NCBI RefSeq assembly: GCF_000518265.1
Contig: NZ_JADG01000013.1
Coordinates: 1-64,000, forward strand
Reading direction: 5' to 3'
Length of the DNA: 64,000 nucleotides
Source: Actinomadura oligospora ATCC 43269
GTDB taxonomy: Bacteria > Actinomycetota > Actinomycetes > Streptosporangiales > Streptosporangiaceae
Below are positions 14,877-23,335 of the stretch, in pieces. The position numbers were made by a program, and so were the translations under genes. The notes beneath the pieces were generated by a model. It saw only the letters and a list, made by a program, of their open reading frames with translations. It made no database searches and had not been told where the DNA came from. Positions within the stretch are counted from its first letter, which is position 1, and the number at the start of each line of letters is the position of its first letter.

Positions 14877-15945
14877 CGCCGTGCACCGCCTTCGCGATGC
14901 GCTCGACGGCCCAGGCGTTGAGCGGGCCGAGGAACGCGCCGTCCGACACCGTCGTGTAGGTCCGGGTGCGGGACGCCGACCACTGCGGATACGCGTCGAA
15001 CAGGGCGCGGGCCTCGGCGGCCGGGTCCTCCTTCGCGGAGAAGACGCCGACGACCAGGACGTCCACCTGGGCGGACGCGAGCTGCTCCTTGTTCAGGGTG
15101 CTCGTGGTGTCGCGGTCGCGGCCCGCGAAGGCGTTGACGCCGCCCGCCGCGCGGATCACGTCGTCGGTGATGCGGCCGGTCATGACGGCGGGCAGCCCGT
15201 TCGCGTTCATCATCGCCATGCCGGGATAGGCCAGCAGGACCTTCCGGGCGGGCTTCCCCGCGACCGCGCGACGCACGGCGTCCACGCGTTTCCGCAGGTC
15301 ATGTGCCACGTCCACGGCCTTGTACTGGACGTCGAAGATCCGGCCGAGCAGCAGCAGGAACGTCCGGGACGAGTCGATCGACACCCCGGCGTACGCCTTC
15401 TTCTCGGGCGGAGTGGCCTCCGGCTTGCCGAGCGCGCAGTTGACCGGGTTGACCAGCGTGTTCGCCCCCGCCGCGGCGAACTGCTCGCGCGTGGCGAGGC
15501 CGCGCTTGGGGTCGAAGCCGCCCGTCCAGGTGGAGATGACCAGGTCGGGCTTGAGGGCGAGGGCCTGCTCGGCGGGCACCTCGAAGTTGCGGTTCATCGT
15601 GAGGTTGCGCCGCGGCAGGGACGCGACGCGCGCGGTCATCGTCGGGTCGTCCGAGACCCCGTACGACTGGGCGTTGGCGAGGACGCGTCCTTGCAGGCCG
15701 AGCATGACGAAGCTCTCCGCCTCGGCCACGGACGTCCCGTTGAGGATCAGCACCCGCTCCGGCGGACGCGTGAACGTGACCTTCCGTCCACAGTTGTCGA
15801 CACTGAACGGATAGGTCGTCCTTCCGGGCGAGGACAGGATGCCGTCCAGCGCGCCGGACGAGCCGGAGCCGGAGCCCGTGCCCGCGCATCCGGACGCGGT
15901 CAGTACGGCGGCCGTGACGGCCGCGAGTGTTCTGCGGTTGAACAT
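14869..15945 (-). CDS. Iron/B12-type substrate-binding lipoprotein
   Basis: A 358-residue protein from ATG 15945. A signal peptide ends in a lipobox (LTASGC), so the mature protein is anchored outside the membrane. The type III binding fold is shown by DNCGRKVTFTRPPERVLILN, then LALKPDLVISTWTGGF and, after the linking helix, GMAMMNANGLPAVMTGRI. Compared with BtuF or FhuD it has an extra Cys (PVNCALG) that may pair with DNCG. The ligand could be a siderophore, haem or corrinoid; no riboswitch is seen upstream to favour cobalamin. Confidence 0.88.
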   Translation of the reverse strand: MFNRRTLAAVTAAVLTASGCAGTGSGSGSSGALDGILSSPGRTTYPFSVDNCGRKVTFTRPPERVLILNGTSVAEAESFVMLGLQGRVLANAQSYGVSDDPTMTARVASLPRRNLTMNRNFEVPAEQALALKPDLVISTWTGGFDPKRGLATREQFAAAGANTLVNPVNCALGKPEATPPEKKAYAGVSIDSSRTFLLLLGRIFDVQYKAVDVAHDLRKRVDAVRRAVAGKPARKVLLAYPGMAMMNANGLPAVMTGRITDDVIRAAGGVNAFAGRDRDTTSTLNKEQLASAQVDVLVVGVFSAKEDPAAEARALFDAYPQWSASRTRTYTTVSDGAFLGPLNAWAVERIAKAVHGVG

Positions 15946-16024
15946 GGGGATTCGTTCCCTGTGATCCGGTGGTGTGGGGGCATGCGAGGCACACCTGACC
16001 GGCCCACCGACCAACGAGGGGGGC

Positions 16025-16615
16025 TCAGGCGGCGTGCGGCGACACCACCGGCGGACCGCGCCGCAGCACCGCCCGGGCGAGCAGCACGCCGAGCCGGGGA
16101 GCGGGGACGTCGACGGCCGCGATCCGAGGCGTCCGCGCGAGGACGACCGGACGGCCGAGCACCAGCAGGACGACCACGGCGGCGGCGAACACCGCGTCCC
16201 ACAGCCACCACAGCGCGCGCTCGGCCCCGGCCAGCAGCACCGACGCGGCGACCGCCGCGAGCGCGTGACCGCCCAGCATCGACCAGGTCAGACCGCCCGC
16301 CGCCATCCCGGGCGGCGGCATCGTCCCGTGATGCATGCCCGGCCCGCCGGGCGCGAACGCGGTGAACGCGACGTGGAAGGCCACCTGCGCCCAGCCCACG
16401 ACGACCAGGATCTTCCAGAACGACATCATCCGGCCCGCGACCGCCACGCACAGCAGGCCGACCACGGCGCCGGCCCCGACCACCGCCGGGAGGGGCGGGA
16501 CGCAGCACGCACCGCGTCCGCCGAGCGTGTGTCCGGCGAGCGAGAGCGCGGTGCAGGCCGCGGCGAGGAACAGTCCCCGCGCGCACCGCGGCGCCGCCGC
16601 TCCCGGAGTGGTCAC
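16025..16615 (-). CDS. Integral membrane protein next to the importer
   Basis: A 196-residue protein from GTG 16615. About five or six hydrophobic segments are seen. Two possible metal-binding clusters stand out: a loop with GGRGACCVPPLP and a loop PGGPGMHHGTMPPPGMAAGG, with several Met and His. I do not recognise a named family. It lies 79 bases upstream of the binding lipoprotein on the same strand, so it may belong to the same operon and handle the same metal or metal complex. That link is an inference. Confidence 0.7.
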   Translation of the reverse strand: MTTPGAAAPRCARGLFLAAACTALSLAGHTLGGRGACCVPPLPAVVGAGAVVGLLCVAVAGRMMSFWKILVVVGWAQVAFHVAFTAFAPGGPGMHHGTMPPPGMAAGGLTWSMLGGHALAAVAASVLLAGAERALWWLWDAVFAAAVVVLLVLGRPVVLARTPRIAAVDVPAPRLGVLLARAVLRRGPPVVSPHAA

Positions 16616-16724
16616 CCGCCCAAGCCTAAGATCAACTTTGGGGTGCCCGATGCCGACCCCCGCCGTGGAGCGGCGGCGGAGGCCGGCGGCACCGGGAGTC
16701 ACCTGGTGGACTGCCGTCCTGGGA

Positions 16725-18059
16725 TCACTTGCCGAGCTGGTCGAGGAGCCAGCTGGCGAGCGGCTCGGTGACCTGGCCGTGCGGGGAGTTGGTCTCGTCG
16801 CAGACGAACGCGTCGAGGTCGTACTGGTCGGGGTTGAGGTCGTTGGCGGCCGTGGACAGGTCCATCGGCCACGTGACCGGGTCGTAGGAGGCGGCGACCG
16901 CGCTGATCGTCGGCACGAAGCAGGTGTTCTCGAAGACCGGGTCGATCTCGACCCCGAGCCCCTCGGCGACCAGCTTGAACGAGTCGAGCGTGCCGCCCGG
17001 GGCCCCGTCGTGGGCGGGGACGGCCGTGGTGGTGGAGTTCGTCCGCCACAGCAGCTTCTTGCCGCCGACGTACTGGTCGACGCCGCCGTCCGGCTGGGTG
17101 AGCGCGGTGGCGTTGACGCCGAGCGGGCCGTTCCAGTCGAAGACCTGCGCCCCGGCGGGGACGCCGTTGCCGGTGCCGTCGCCGCGCCCGCTGGCCATGC
17201 CGAGCTTGATCGGACGCTGCGGGAACCAGCCGACGTCGCGCAGGTCCTGCAGGAACTCGCCGCGCAGCGGGCTGGCCGTGGCGACCGGGCCGGAGTAGTC
17301 CTCGGACGGCACCCACGCCCACAGCAGCTGCTGCGCGGCCGGGCTCTTGATCAGGTCCGCCTGGGACGGCTGGCCGGGCGGCGGCTTCTCGCCGTACTTC
17401 TCGGAGAAGTACGCGAGCTGCTGCAGGATCAGCGGGATCCACGCGCCGTTGTGCGGCGAGTCCAGCGAGAAGTAGACGCCGGTGTTGTGGTCCATGCGGT
17501 TGTACTCGAGCCGGGCCAGGGCGTAGCGGGTGACCAGGCCGCCCATGCTGATCCCGCCGACCGCCATCGGCTCGCCGCCGATCTTCTGCGCGTTGGCCCG
17601 GAAGATGCAGGACGCCGCCACCCCGGCGTTCGCCTGGATGTAGGTGTGCCGCTCGCCGAAGCCCAGCAGGATGACGTCGTAGCCCTGCTCCTGGAGTTCG
17701 TCCAGCAGTCCGGACCGTCCGTCCGCGTACCGCGTGTTGAGGTAGTCGTACAGTCCGGGCATGTCGCTCGGGCCGTAGCGGAAGCCGTCCGCGAAGATCA
17801 GCGGACGCTGCAGCTCGGAGCGCCCCCTCGCCCGGTAGACGTGGGCGGTGCCGGTGGCGGGCAGGCCCTTGTAGCTCCAGGCCCCGACCAGGGGCCACTC
17901 CTCGTCCGGCGGACGGTGCGCCGCCGTGGTGTTCGGGAAGGGCGGCGAGAACAGGACTCCCCCGGGAAGCGCCGCCGCGACCTGGGCCATCTGTTCGGCG
18001 GGGAGCGCCTCGTCCCCTGAGGGCCTGCTACCTGCCTTGACGTCGATCCGTGCGTCCAC
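16725..18059 (-). CDS. Alpha/beta-hydrolase, lipase-like
   Basis: A 444-residue protein from GTG 18059 with an excellent site (GGAGGTGG) upstream. Residues 88-92 (IFADG) and 129-135 (VILLGFG) are early strands. The nucleophile elbow is GGISMGGLVTRYAL with Ser171, followed by DSPHNGAWIPL, as in PGAP1/lipase-like esterases. There is no signal peptide or membrane segment, which is odd for a lipase that handles external lipids. The C-terminal third (residues about 330-444) is not recognised. The gene stands alone and the substrate is unknown. Confidence 0.8.
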   Translation of the reverse strand: MDARIDVKAGSRPSGDEALPAEQMAQVAAALPGGVLFSPPFPNTTAAHRPPDEEWPLVGAWSYKGLPATGTAHVYRARGRSELQRPLIFADGFRYGPSDMPGLYDYLNTRYADGRSGLLDELQEQGYDVILLGFGERHTYIQANAGVAASCIFRANAQKIGGEPMAVGGISMGGLVTRYALARLEYNRMDHNTGVYFSLDSPHNGAWIPLILQQLAYFSEKYGEKPPPGQPSQADLIKSPAAQQLLWAWVPSEDYSGPVATASPLRGEFLQDLRDVGWFPQRPIKLGMASGRGDGTGNGVPAGAQVFDWNGPLGVNATALTQPDGGVDQYVGGKKLLWRTNSTTTAVPAHDGAPGGTLDSFKLVAEGLGVEIDPVFENTCFVPTISAVAASYDPVTWPMDLSTAANDLNPDQYDLDAFVCDETNSPHGQVTEPLASWLLDQLGK

Positions 18060-18415
18060 TGACCACCTCCGCGATCCAGGGGCTGATGCCTCACATCTCT
18101 ACGACGGCGGCTCGACCGGTGACAACAAGCACCCGATTAAGGACGCTGAGTGACTTTCCGTGACCCTTGAATCCGCTCCTTACAGGAGTCGGGCGTCCAG
18201 AAAAGGCTTTCCGGCTCCCGTGACCGGCGGGAGTGCCGGAGGCGGGTGTGAGGGTGGTGCGCAATGCGTGCGCTGACGCTGAACGAGAGCACGCCGCACG
18301 CATATGAAAGAGGAAAAAATGAGGAAAGGCGGGCGCGTGCCGCCCGCACTGCCTGTCACCCATCCGCTAGATATCGATGACTCACCGGGATGGACGCCCA
18401 GGTCAGCACGGGGGC
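18060..18415. other. Intergenic region before the surface protein
   Basis: These 356 bases separate two divergent genes and must hold both promoters. Visible elements are a small CTCC-n5-GGAG hairpin near 18176-18188 and a purine-rich stretch around 18305-18325 that resembles a ribosome binding site before an ATG at 18319. A GGCGG/CCGCC hairpin lies near 18328-18344, and the AT-rich GATATCGATGA is near 18370. The frame opening at 18319 overlaps the surface-protein gene out of frame and is not supported as a gene. Confidence 0.4.
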
Positions 18416-20881
18416 ATGATGCGCAGCAGCACCAGGACCACCACGCCTGTGACGCGTCTCGCGTCGGCCGTCGGAGCGCTCGTCGTGCTGGCCGGTTCGG
18501 TGGTCCTCACGCCCACGGCCGCCCGGGCGGCGACGACCGTGACGACCGAGGCGGAGCTGCGGGCGGCCGTCCAGGGCGCGAGCGGGCCGACGGCGGTCGA
18601 CCTCGGCGCCGACATCGTCCTGGCGTCCAACGCGGCCACCATCACCGTCCCGGACGGCGCGGACGTCACGCTCGGCACCGTCGGCGGGGTCCACTCGCTG
18701 ACCGGGAGCACGGCCTCGCACACCTTCACCGTCCTGGGGAGGCTGACGCTGGACGGTCCCACGCTGACCAAGGCCCCCGGAGCGGTCGCGCGGTACGCGG
18801 TGAACGTCGGCAGCGCCGCAGACCCCGGCGAGTTCGTGTTCGAGTCGGGGACGATCACCAAGCCGGACGACGGCGCGTCGTCCAACGGCGTCTACGTCAA
18901 CGCGGGCTCCGCGGTCACCATGGACGGCGGCACGATCGAAGGGTTCACGAACACCGGCGCGAGCGGCGCGGCCATCCACGGCATCGCCGCCGGGGCGGGC
19001 GCGACCCCGACCAGCATCACCATCAACGGCGGCGTCATCACCGGCAACACGGCGACGAACGCCGCCAACACCGGCATCGTCATGATGGCGGGCGGCACCG
19101 CGGGCACGTCGGGCACCATCACCGTGAACGGCGGCCAGATCACCGGCAACACCGCCACCCAGGGCAACGGCTCCGGCGTCACCGTCCTGGGGGCGACGTC
19201 CGGTGACGGCGTGGTGAAGGCGGTCATCAACGGCGGCCGGTTCACCGACAACACCGCCAACGCGGACGCCGCGGGCAGCGGCGCCGCCCTCCTGGGGGTG
19301 AACAGGACCTCCCTCATCGTCATCAACCAGGCCACCATCTCGGGGAACACCTCCCGGGCGGGCGCCGTCACCACCATCAACGGAGCCCTGGAGATCCACG
19401 GCGGGCTCATCACCGGGAACGAGGCCGTCAACACCTCCGGGCACGGCGACGGCGCGGGCGTCTACGTCAACGGCGGCCAGGCCGTGATGGACGGCGGGAC
19501 GATCAGTGACAACCGCGCGGCCGGATCAGGCGGCGGCGTGCGGGTCAACGGCGCGGCGGGACGCTTCGAGATGAACGGCGGCGTCATCTCCGGCAACACG
19601 GCGGGAACCATCGGCGGGCAGGAGGGATCCGGCGGCGGGGTGTTCATCGGCATCCGCGGCGCGACGTTCGTCCTGAACCGCGGCGAGATCACCGGCAACA
19701 CCTCCCTGGTGTTCGGCGGTGGGGGCATCAGCAACGCCAGCTCCAACCTCTTCGTCAACGGCGGATCCATCACCGGCAACACCGCCCCGGACGGCGCCGG
19801 TGTCATGAACTGGCTCAACGTCCTCGACCCGCTCCTCGCCCCGGCGCGGTTCACCATGACGGGCGGCACCATCGCCGACAACGGCGCCGACACCGATCCG
19901 GGCGACCGCGCGGTTCGCGGCGGCGGCGTCCTCAACGTCGGGTCGGACCTCACCATGACCGGTGGAACGATCCAGGACAACGCCGCGAGCGAGGACGGCG
20001 GCGGCGTCTACAACGACGCCCTCCTGACCTCCGCCGGTGCCGTCTTCCGGCAGGGAAGGGTGACCATCGACGGCGGAACGGTCACCCAGAACCGCGCGGC
20101 CCACGATGGCGGCGGCATCTACACGACGTCGAACGCCACGGTGGACATCACCGCCGGCACGGTCTCCGAGAACACCGCGACCAACGACGGCGGAGGGGTG
20201 TTCACCCAGGACTACGAGAATCTGACCGTGGCCGCCGGGGTCGTGTTCTCGGACAACTCCGCGGTCGGTCCCTTCGCCCGCAACCCCGCGCAGGACGCCG
20301 TCTACGCGGCCAACATCCACGGAACCGACTGGACCAGCCCGCTGACCCAGGGCTACAACAACTGGGACATCAACCACCGGTTCCTCGAGCCCATCGCCTA
20401 CACCGTGACCTACCACGGCAACGGCAACACGGGCGGCACCGCCCCGGTCGACGCCTTCGCCTACTCCCTGGGGGGCGTCGTCACGGTGCTCGAACCCGGC
20501 GACCTGGTCAAGACCGGACACACGTTCGCGGGCTGGTCGACGGACCCGAACGCCACCACCGCGCAGTACCAGCCGGGCGACACCTTCACGATCACCGGCG
20601 ACACCGACCTCTACGCGGTGTGGAAGCCGGGCGGGCCCCCGACCCCCACGCCCACCCCGACGCCCCCCACACCGAAACCGACGCCGAAGCCGACGCCGAC
20701 CGTGAAGCCGCATCCGCATCCGCGCCCGCATCCGCACCCCGTCCACGGCGGTGGCCTGCTCCCTCGCACGGGCGCGCCCACGCTGATCGCTTCCCTCGTC
20801 GCGACAGGGTTCCTGATGCTGCTGGTCGGGGCGGGTCTGCTGGCCACCGGCAAGTCCAGGCGCGCCCGCAGGAGGACGTAG
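18416..20881 (+). CDS. Sortase-anchored beta-helix surface protein
   Basis: An 821-residue protein from ATG 18416 (the ATG at 18419 is equally possible). A signal peptide ends at ARA, residues 36-38. Residues about 40-655 are a right-handed parallel beta-helix built of more than a dozen imperfect units of the form GGxITGNTA or MDGGTIxxN. Residues about 660-739 form an InlB/Listeria-Bacteroides B-repeat (YTVTYHGNG, then GHTFAGWSTD and TDLYAVW). A Pro/Thr/Lys/His-rich spacer follows, then LPRTG at 782-786, a membrane segment and an Arg-rich tail. This is a wall-anchored protein exposed at the surface, perhaps an adhesin or glycan-binding protein. No sortase gene lies nearby. Confidence 0.88.
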   Translation: MMRSSTRTTTPVTRLASAVGALVVLAGSVVLTPTAARAATTVTTEAELRAAVQGASGPTAVDLGADIVLASNAATITVPDGADVTLGTVGGVHSLTGSTASHTFTVLGRLTLDGPTLTKAPGAVARYAVNVGSAADPGEFVFESGTITKPDDGASSNGVYVNAGSAVTMDGGTIEGFTNTGASGAAIHGIAAGAGATPTSITINGGVITGNTATNAANTGIVMMAGGTAGTSGTITVNGGQITGNTATQGNGSGVTVLGATSGDGVVKAVINGGRFTDNTANADAAGSGAALLGVNRTSLIVINQATISGNTSRAGAVTTINGALEIHGGLITGNEAVNTSGHGDGAGVYVNGGQAVMDGGTISDNRAAGSGGGVRVNGAAGRFEMNGGVISGNTAGTIGGQEGSGGGVFIGIRGATFVLNRGEITGNTSLVFGGGGISNASSNLFVNGGSITGNTAPDGAGVMNWLNVLDPLLAPARFTMTGGTIADNGADTDPGDRAVRGGGVLNVGSDLTMTGGTIQDNAASEDGGGVYNDALLTSAGAVFRQGRVTIDGGTVTQNRAAHDGGGIYTTSNATVDITAGTVSENTATNDGGGVFTQDYENLTVAAGVVFSDNSAVGPFARNPAQDAVYAANIHGTDWTSPLTQGYNNWDINHRFLEPIAYTVTYHGNGNTGGTAPVDAFAYSLGGVVTVLEPGDLVKTGHTFAGWSTDPNATTAQYQPGDTFTITGDTDLYAVWKPGGPPTPTPTPTPPTPKPTPKPTPTVKPHPHPRPHPHPVHGGGLLPRTGAPTLIASLVATGFLMLLVGAGLLATGKSRRARRRT

Positions 20882-20945
20882 GCGCCAGGCCGTCGTCCCT
20901 CACAGGGCAGCCCGCCGGGGAGTCGCGGGCGGGGGTCGCCGCCCG

Positions 20946-21683
20946 TCAGGGGGTGGTGACGTGTTCGAGGATGAGGCGGTCGAGGGCCGCGGCGAGGGAG
21001 CGGTAGCGCTCGCGGAGGGCCGCGCCCGGCCAGTCCGGCGGGAGGAGGTCGTCCGGGAGGAGCGGGTCCTTCAGCAGGTGGCGCAGGACGGCGGCCGAGA
21101 TCGTGAACTGCTCGGCGAACGTGTCGGACGTGCCGAGCGCCTCGTGGAGCGCGCGGGCGGTGGCGGCCCAGGCCGGGAGGTCCCAGAGCGTCGCGGCGAG
21201 GTCGGCCGGGGGCTGCTCGGGGTGGCCGGTGAGGAAGACGCACTGGTCCTCGACGATGTCCGGGCGTGGGCGGGCGAGGTTCGCCGGGCGCAGCCAGGTG
21301 CCCTCGCGGAGTTCGGCCAGCCGTAGTTCGGACATGGCCTGGCGGAACTCGGCACGGGCGGCGGCGGGACGGCGCTCGGCGGTGACGACGGCGATCTCCC
21401 ACGAGCCGTCCCAGGGGAGGGTGCGCGGGTCGCGGGACTCGTCCTGGCGGCGCTGGCGCGAGATCAGGCGCTCGGACAGGGCGTACGCGCCGTCCCGCTG
21501 GACGAGGTCGCCGGACGCGACCATGCGCGAGATGGCGACCCGGACGGTGCCCTCGGCGATGCCGAAGCGTTCGCCCACGCGCACGAGGTAGCGCGCCGGG
21601 AGCCGGGGCGGGTGCACGCCGAGAAGCGTGCTGAGCACGACCGACCGGGCGGTGAGCGGGCGCAGTCCCAGATGGTTCGACAT
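20946..21683 (-). CDS. PaaX-family transcriptional regulator
   Basis: A 245-residue protein from ATG 21683. It has the PaaX winged helix (PLTARSVVLSTLLG, then RYLVRVGERFGIAEGTVRVA, ISRMVASGDL) and the PaaX C-terminal domain (WDGSWEIAVV, then LREGTWLRPANL, and a helical end). PaaX proteins repress aromatic catabolism genes and respond to acyl- or aryl-CoA esters. It is divergent from a thioesterase, hydratase, P450 and dehydrogenase operon, so it probably controls that operon with a CoA ester as ligand. Confidence 0.9.
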   Translation of the reverse strand: MSNHLGLRPLTARSVVLSTLLGVHPPRLPARYLVRVGERFGIAEGTVRVAISRMVASGDLVQRDGAYALSERLISRQRRQDESRDPRTLPWDGSWEIAVVTAERRPAAARAEFRQAMSELRLAELREGTWLRPANLARPRPDIVEDQCVFLTGHPEQPPADLAATLWDLPAWAATARALHEALGTSDTFAEQFTISAAVLRHLLKDPLLPDDLLPPDWPGAALRERYRSLAAALDRLILEHVTTP

Positions 21684-21692
21684 CCTGTGCGG

Positions 21693-21740
21693 ACCTTACC
21701 GTGATTACATGCTTATGTTGCGTGTGGCTGGTCTGTAAGG
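21693..21740. promoter_or_regulatory. Candidate PaaX operator region
   Basis: Between the divergent PaaX and thioesterase starts, CCTTAC (21693-21698) and GTAAGG (21735-21740) form a perfect inverted pair. They flank a smaller dyad, ACAT-GCTT-ATGT (21707-21718). Symmetry and position suggest the binding site that controls both genes; there is no direct proof. Confidence 0.4.
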
Positions 21741-21821
21741 CCCGGCCCGGGTGCGGGACGCCGGACGGCGGCCTCGTACGCTGCGCGTGGTTCACCGAAC
21801 GATGCTCGGAGTGTGGTGCGC

Positions 21822-22376
21822 ATGACGTCCTCCCCGTCCGCTTCCCCGTCCGTCCCGAGGCCCGCGAGGCCCGGTCCCGCCTCGTCCCGGACGACCCCGC
21901 CGCCCGGAGCGGCGACGCCCGCGCCCTCGGGTGACCTCGCCGTCGCGCTCGCCTCGCTGGCCGGGTTCGACGGGTGCTTCGGCTGCGGCAGCGAGGCCGA
22001 GAGCGGCCTGCGGATCCGTCACACCGGCGCCGAGGACGGCGTCGTGACCTGCGAGTTCACCGTCCGGAAGGAGCATCAGGGCGCGCCCGGCCTGTGCCAC
22101 GGCGGGGTGCTCGCCACCGCGATGGACGAGGCGCTCGGCGGAGCCGCCTGGCTGCTCGGTAACCGTTATGTCACCGGACGGCTGGAAACCGACTACCTCG
22201 CGCCGGTCCCGGTCGACTCGGACGTGTTCGTGCGGGCATGGTGCACCGGCGTCGACGGGCGCAAGGCCTACCTGGAGGGTGAGGCGCGCGTGGGCGGGCC
22301 GGAGGGGACGATCGCCGTCCGGGCCGCCGCCGTCTTCATCGAGGTTCCGGGAGAGCACTTCGTTCCGGAGGGCTGA
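21822..22376 (+). CDS. PaaI-type hotdog thioesterase
   Basis: A 184-residue protein from ATG 21822. The first 40 residues are Ser/Pro-rich and probably disordered. Then comes DGCFGCGSEAESGLRIRH, the usual start of this thioesterase group, and HQGAPGLCHGGVLATAMDEA with the active-site Asp on the hotdog helix. YVTGRLETDYLAPVPVDSDV is the second conserved strand. It would hydrolyse an acyl-CoA, releasing CoA. First gene of the PaaX-linked operon. Confidence 0.88.
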   Translation: MTSSPSASPSVPRPARPGPASSRTTPPPGAATPAPSGDLAVALASLAGFDGCFGCGSEAESGLRIRHTGAEDGVVTCEFTVRKEHQGAPGLCHGGVLATAMDEALGGAAWLLGNRYVTGRLETDYLAPVPVDSDVFVRAWCTGVDGRKAYLEGEARVGGPEGTIAVRAAAVFIEVPGEHFVPEG

Positions 22377-22493
22377 CGGGCAAGCTACAGGCAAGCACGG
22401 CGAGCGGCGGCGGGCCCGGGGCGGACGAGCCACGGGCGGGCCCGCGCGGGCGGCGGGCAAAGGACAGGACGGCCACAAGAGGAGCTGATCGTC

Positions 22494-23258
22494 ATGGGTG
22501 TTCGCGTCGAACGCGACGGGACCGTCACCACCGTGATCCTGTCCCGGCCCGAGGTGCGGAACGCGGTGGACGGGCCGACCGCCGAGCAGCTCGCCGAGGC
22601 GTTCCGGGAGTTCGACGCCGACGACGACGCGTCGGTGGCCGTCCTGTGGGGCGAGGGCGGGACGTTCTGCGCGGGCGCGGACCTCAAGGGCCTGGGCGAA
22701 GGGCGCGCGAACCGCGTCGCCCCGGACGGGGACGGCCCGATGGGCCCGACGCGGATGCGGCTGTCCAAGCCGGTCATCGCGGCCGTCGCCGGGCACGCCG
22801 TCGCGGGCGGGCTGGAGCTGGCGCTCTGGTGCGACCTGCGGGTCGTCGAGGAGGACGCGGTGTTCGGCGTCTTCTGCCGCCGCTGGGGCGTCCCGCTGAT
22901 CGACGGCGGCACGGTCCGGCTGCCGCGCCTGGTCGGGACGTCCCGCGCGATGGACATGATCCTCACCGGACGTCCCGTGGACGCGGAGGAGGCGCTCGAC
23001 ATCGGCCTCGCGAACCGGGTCGTCCCGAACGGGACGTCGCGGGAGGCGGCCGAGGAGCTCGCGGCGTCGCTCGCGTGCTTCCCGCAGTCGACGCTGCGCA
23101 GCGACCGCCTCGCGGTGCTGGAGGGCGAGGGCAGGCCCGTGGAGGACGCGATCGCGGTCGAGTACCGGCACGGTCTGGGCTCGCTGGACGCGGCGCTGAC
23201 CGGCGCCGCGCGGTTCGCCGCCGGACACGGACGGCATGGGGATTTCAGCGACATCTAA
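22494..23258 (+). CDS. Enoyl-CoA hydratase/crotonase-family protein
   Basis: A 254-residue crotonase from ATG 22494 with AGGAG upstream. The oxyanion-hole motif is GGTFCAGADLKG and the second is AVAGHAVAGGLELALWCDL. The catalytic Glu regions are partly altered: the FGVFCRRWGVPLIDGGTVRL segment has Asp-Gly-Gly where many hydratases have Glu. Thus it may be a hydratase or another crotonase such as an isomerase or hydrolase. It lies between the thioesterase and the P450, fitting a CoA-ester degradation route. Confidence 0.87.
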   Translation: MGVRVERDGTVTTVILSRPEVRNAVDGPTAEQLAEAFREFDADDDASVAVLWGEGGTFCAGADLKGLGEGRANRVAPDGDGPMGPTRMRLSKPVIAAVAGHAVAGGLELALWCDLRVVEEDAVFGVFCRRWGVPLIDGGTVRLPRLVGTSRAMDMILTGRPVDAEEALDIGLANRVVPNGTSREAAEELAASLACFPQSTLRSDRLAVLEGEGRPVEDAIAVEYRHGLGSLDAALTGAARFAAGHGRHGDFSDI

Positions 23259-23335
23259 CGACAAGATCGACAAGGCTTGACCGAGCGTTATCCGGCTTCT
23301 AGGTTCCGTAACGGACCACCCCCTGAGGAGCCGAG

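Noticed and set aside
15946..16024. Possible cobalamin riboswitch before the binding lipoprotein
   Set aside because: The gap is only 79 bases and shows no B12-box or the multi-stem layout needed. Ligand choice therefore cannot be based on it.
16335..18020. Long plus-strand frame opposite the lipase-like gene
   Set aside because: The composition is low-complexity Arg/Gly/Val with no motif. It is antisense to a gene with an intact GxSxG and a strong ribosome site.
18304..19206. Plus-strand frame starting before the surface protein
   Set aside because: It has a purine-rich site upstream, but it overlaps the surface-protein gene in another frame and is Arg/His-rich without any domain.
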